Part shown: positions 7,335 to 8,378 of the stretch, one piece after another
Position numbering within the stretch: position 1 is the stretch's first letter
How the letters are laid out: each line of letters begins with the position of its first letter
Origin: Nitriliruptoraceae bacterium
GTDB lineage: Bacteria > Actinomycetota > Nitriliruptoria > Nitriliruptorales > Nitriliruptoraceae
DNA length: 8,378 nt
Assembly: GCA_007117945.1 (NCBI GenBank)
Contig: SKTN01000091.1
Span: 1 to 8,378 of the forward strand
Direction of reading: 5' to 3'
The notes under the pieces: model-generated
Told to the model about the DNA's origin: nothing
The model's input: only the letters and a program-made list of their open reading frames with translations
Database searches by the model: none
Translations under genes and position numbers: made by a program

Positions 7335-7343
7335 ACGCCGACG

Positions 7344-8195
7344 ATGGCGCAGAGCCCGGACCGTTTCCGCACGCTCGAGGAAGCTGTTGCGGAGCCTCGG
7401 AAGCATCGCGACATGGACCTCGCGATGCAGCCGATGCCGAACTACAGCTCGACGCCCGACGGGCCCCACGGTCAGCCGATCGGTTTCTGGGCGGCATGGG
7501 ACCTCGCGGACCGTCCTCGAAGGATCGCGCTGCTGGTCGACGACTGCCAGGAGGAGTACCGGCCCTACGCGGGAGCGATCCTGCCCAACGTCCAACGGCT
7601 GGTCGATGCGTTCCGGGCCGTGCGAGTGGACAGTGACGGTGTCGCCATCGCCTGGAGCGCGTGGAGCCGGATGTTCGACGATGGCATCTCCAACGCGATG
7701 GACCGTTGGTACGGCCCCCGGGGGCTACGGCCGGAGAAGCCGGAGAACGCCGCCTACGTCTTCACCGGTGCAGCCGGCCTCGAGCCGCTCACGGAGATCG
7801 CCCCCACCGAGGAGGAGCGGGAGGACGGCTGGTTCTACCTCGGCAAACACCTCGACATGTTCTGGACCTTCGACGACAACGGGGAGTCCTACCTCGACGG
7901 CAAGCTCAAGGCCCTCGACATCGACACCATCGTCATCGTCGGGCTGTGGACGGACGAGTGCGTGCTGAGCACCGCCTACGCGGGCAACTCCCGCGGCTAC
8001 GACGTCGTCGTCGTGGGTGACGCGGTCGCAACGGCCACGTCCCACCACGAGGCGGCGCTCACGGTCGCCAACGGCACCGTCGCCAACGTTCTCTCCACCG
8101 ACGAGGTGGTCCGCTACCTGGAGAACGACTTCGTCACCGGTGAGCCCGGTGCGGTCAAGGGCACCCAGCACCCCGATGGGCGTAAGGACGGCTGA
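7344..8195 (+). CDS. Isochorismatase-fold cysteine hydrolase
   Basis: Predicted cytoplasmic hydrolase of the isochorismatase-like superfamily, 283 residues. The family's Asp-Lys-Cys triad is visible: D67 in LLVDDCQEEY (end of the first strand), K168 in YLGKHLDMFW and C206 in LWTDECVLSTA, which also holds the usual cis-peptide position. The block SRGYDVVVVGDAVAT following it is typical. Family members hydrolyse C-N or vinyl-ether bonds (nicotinamidase, N-carbamoylsarcosine amidase, isochorismatase); the substrate here is unknown. It is longer than the usual 180-220 residues because of an N-terminal extension of about 55 residues and a long acidic segment (about 110-165) between the second strand and the lysine. 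It is transcribed alone, divergently from the GT4 run. Confidence 0.85.
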   Translation: MAQSPDRFRTLEEAVAEPRKHRDMDLAMQPMPNYSSTPDGPHGQPIGFWAAWDLADRPRRIALLVDDCQEEYRPYAGAILPNVQRLVDAFRAVRVDSDGVAIAWSAWSRMFDDGISNAMDRWYGPRGLRPEKPENAAYVFTGAAGLEPLTEIAPTEEEREDGWFYLGKHLDMFWTFDDNGESYLDGKLKALDIDTIVIVGLWTDECVLSTAYAGNSRGYDVVVVGDAVATATSHHEAALTVANGTVANVLSTDEVVRYLENDFVTGEPGAVKGTQHPDGRKDG

Positions 8196-8230
8196 GCAGC
8201 CACACGTCCGCTCGTCAGGATGCGACACCG

Positions 8231-8258
8231 GGTAGGTGACAGGTTTCCACGACCTACC
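8231..8258. other. Stem-loop, 7-bp perfect stem
   Basis: GGTAGGT (8231-8237) pairs with ACCTACC (8252-8258) across a 14-base loop. It starts 36 bases after the cysteine hydrolase stop and is followed by tagtccttctgt, which is T-rich but not a run. It could terminate the hydrolase transcript or be part of the insertion-sequence end; I cannot separate the two. Confidence 0.35.
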
Positions 8259-8317
8259 TAGTCCTTCTGTAAGCGTGTCGGTTGGGTGTGGTGGGGCTAG
8301 TTCCGCCGTATACAAGC

Positions 8318-8378
8318 GAAAAGGCCTTATCTTCCGGGGATCAGTGTCGAAGCTGGAACCCGAAAGAAAGGCCTTTTC
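8318..8378. repeat. 11-bp inverted repeat in the putative IS leader
   Basis: GAAAAGGCCTT (8318-8328) is the exact reverse complement of AAGGCCTTTTC (8368-8378), with 39 bases between. The repeat may continue beyond the window end. The 3' arm overlaps GAAAGG, a possible ribosome site for a gene starting just outside, so in RNA it could be hidden by pairing. Confidence 0.6.

Larger units (their letters stand above)
6984..7343. other. Divergent intergenic region, GT4 / cysteine hydrolase
   Basis: This is 360 bp between the two outward-facing starts, so promoters for both transcripts must lie here. I see no ORF with a recognisable product and no convincing -35/-10 pair. The clear structure is the 18-bp palindrome at 7170-7187, roughly midway. 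TACTTT on the minus strand (about 7127-7132) is a weak -10-like candidate for the GT4 run. Overlapping open frames here are low-complexity shadows. Confidence 0.5.
8228..8378 (+). mobile_element. Probable left end of an insertion sequence (cut by window)
   Basis: Base composition drops sharply here: about 83 of 151 bases are G or C (55%) against about 70% for the rest of the window. No codon-biased reading frame crosses it. The stretch from ggtttccacgacctacc to gaaaggccttttc resembles, from memory, the leader upstream of IS1380-family transposase genes in actinobacteria, with the transposase start expected just past the window edge. A TATACA (8309-8314) could be its -10 box. The terminal inverted repeat, target duplication and transposase are not visible, so the left boundary is approximate and family assignment is tentative. 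Confidence 0.42.

Noticed and set aside
8318..8378. CRISPR-like repeat from the two AAGGCCTT copies
   Set aside because: Only two short copies, in inverted arrangement, with no further units or cas gene; better read as an inverted repeat of an IS leader.

Overview
The window is high-GC DNA (about 70% by eye) with long, codon-biased genes, GTG starts, an AMIN-like lipoprotein and a CysE/LacA-type acetyltransferase. Together these suggest a high-GC actinobacterium, perhaps a deep-branching one; the exact lineage cannot be read from the sequence. It looks like ordinary chromosome up to about position 8200. The last ~150 bases are different in character (about 55% GC by hand count) and look like the left end of an insertion sequence cut off by the window edge.

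Layout. A plus-strand lipoprotein with two tandem AMIN-like domains (18-1154) converges on a long minus-strand run. Read in its own direction (right to left), that run holds a GT4 glycosyltransferase (6983-5799), an amylo-alpha-1,6-glucosidase/glycogen-debranching-type enzyme (5799-3712, overlapping the GT4 stop by one base), a maltose/galactoside-type sugar O-acetyltransferase (3690-3094), a short 3' remnant resembling a P-loop nucleoside kinase (about 3070-2837), an alpha/beta hydrolase (2825-2124) and an FtsJ/RlmM-like rRNA 2'-O-methyltransferase (2101-1190). Gaps are -1, 21, about 23, 11 and 22 bases, so the whole run could be one transcript. A 360-bp divergent intergenic region with a perfect 18-bp palindrome (7170-7187) separates it from a plus-strand isochorismatase-fold cysteine hydrolase (7344-8195). 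After that come a stem-loop and the putative IS end.

How the genes may work together. The first three genes of the minus run are all carbohydrate-active: one builds glycosidic bonds from an activated sugar, one has the fold of enzymes that trim alpha-1,6 (or related) glucosidic linkages, and one acetylates sugars. The translational coupling of GT4 and debranching enzyme argues for a joint role in making and remodelling an alpha-glucan, oligosaccharide or glycosylated solute. The product is not identifiable from sequence. The hydrolase and methyltransferase downstream look like passengers or housekeeping genes. No CRISPR, phage, toxin-antitoxin, tRNA or rRNA feature was seen. I found no clearly new system; the best leads are the coupled GT4/debranching pair, the 18-bp palindrome and the IS leader hairpin.
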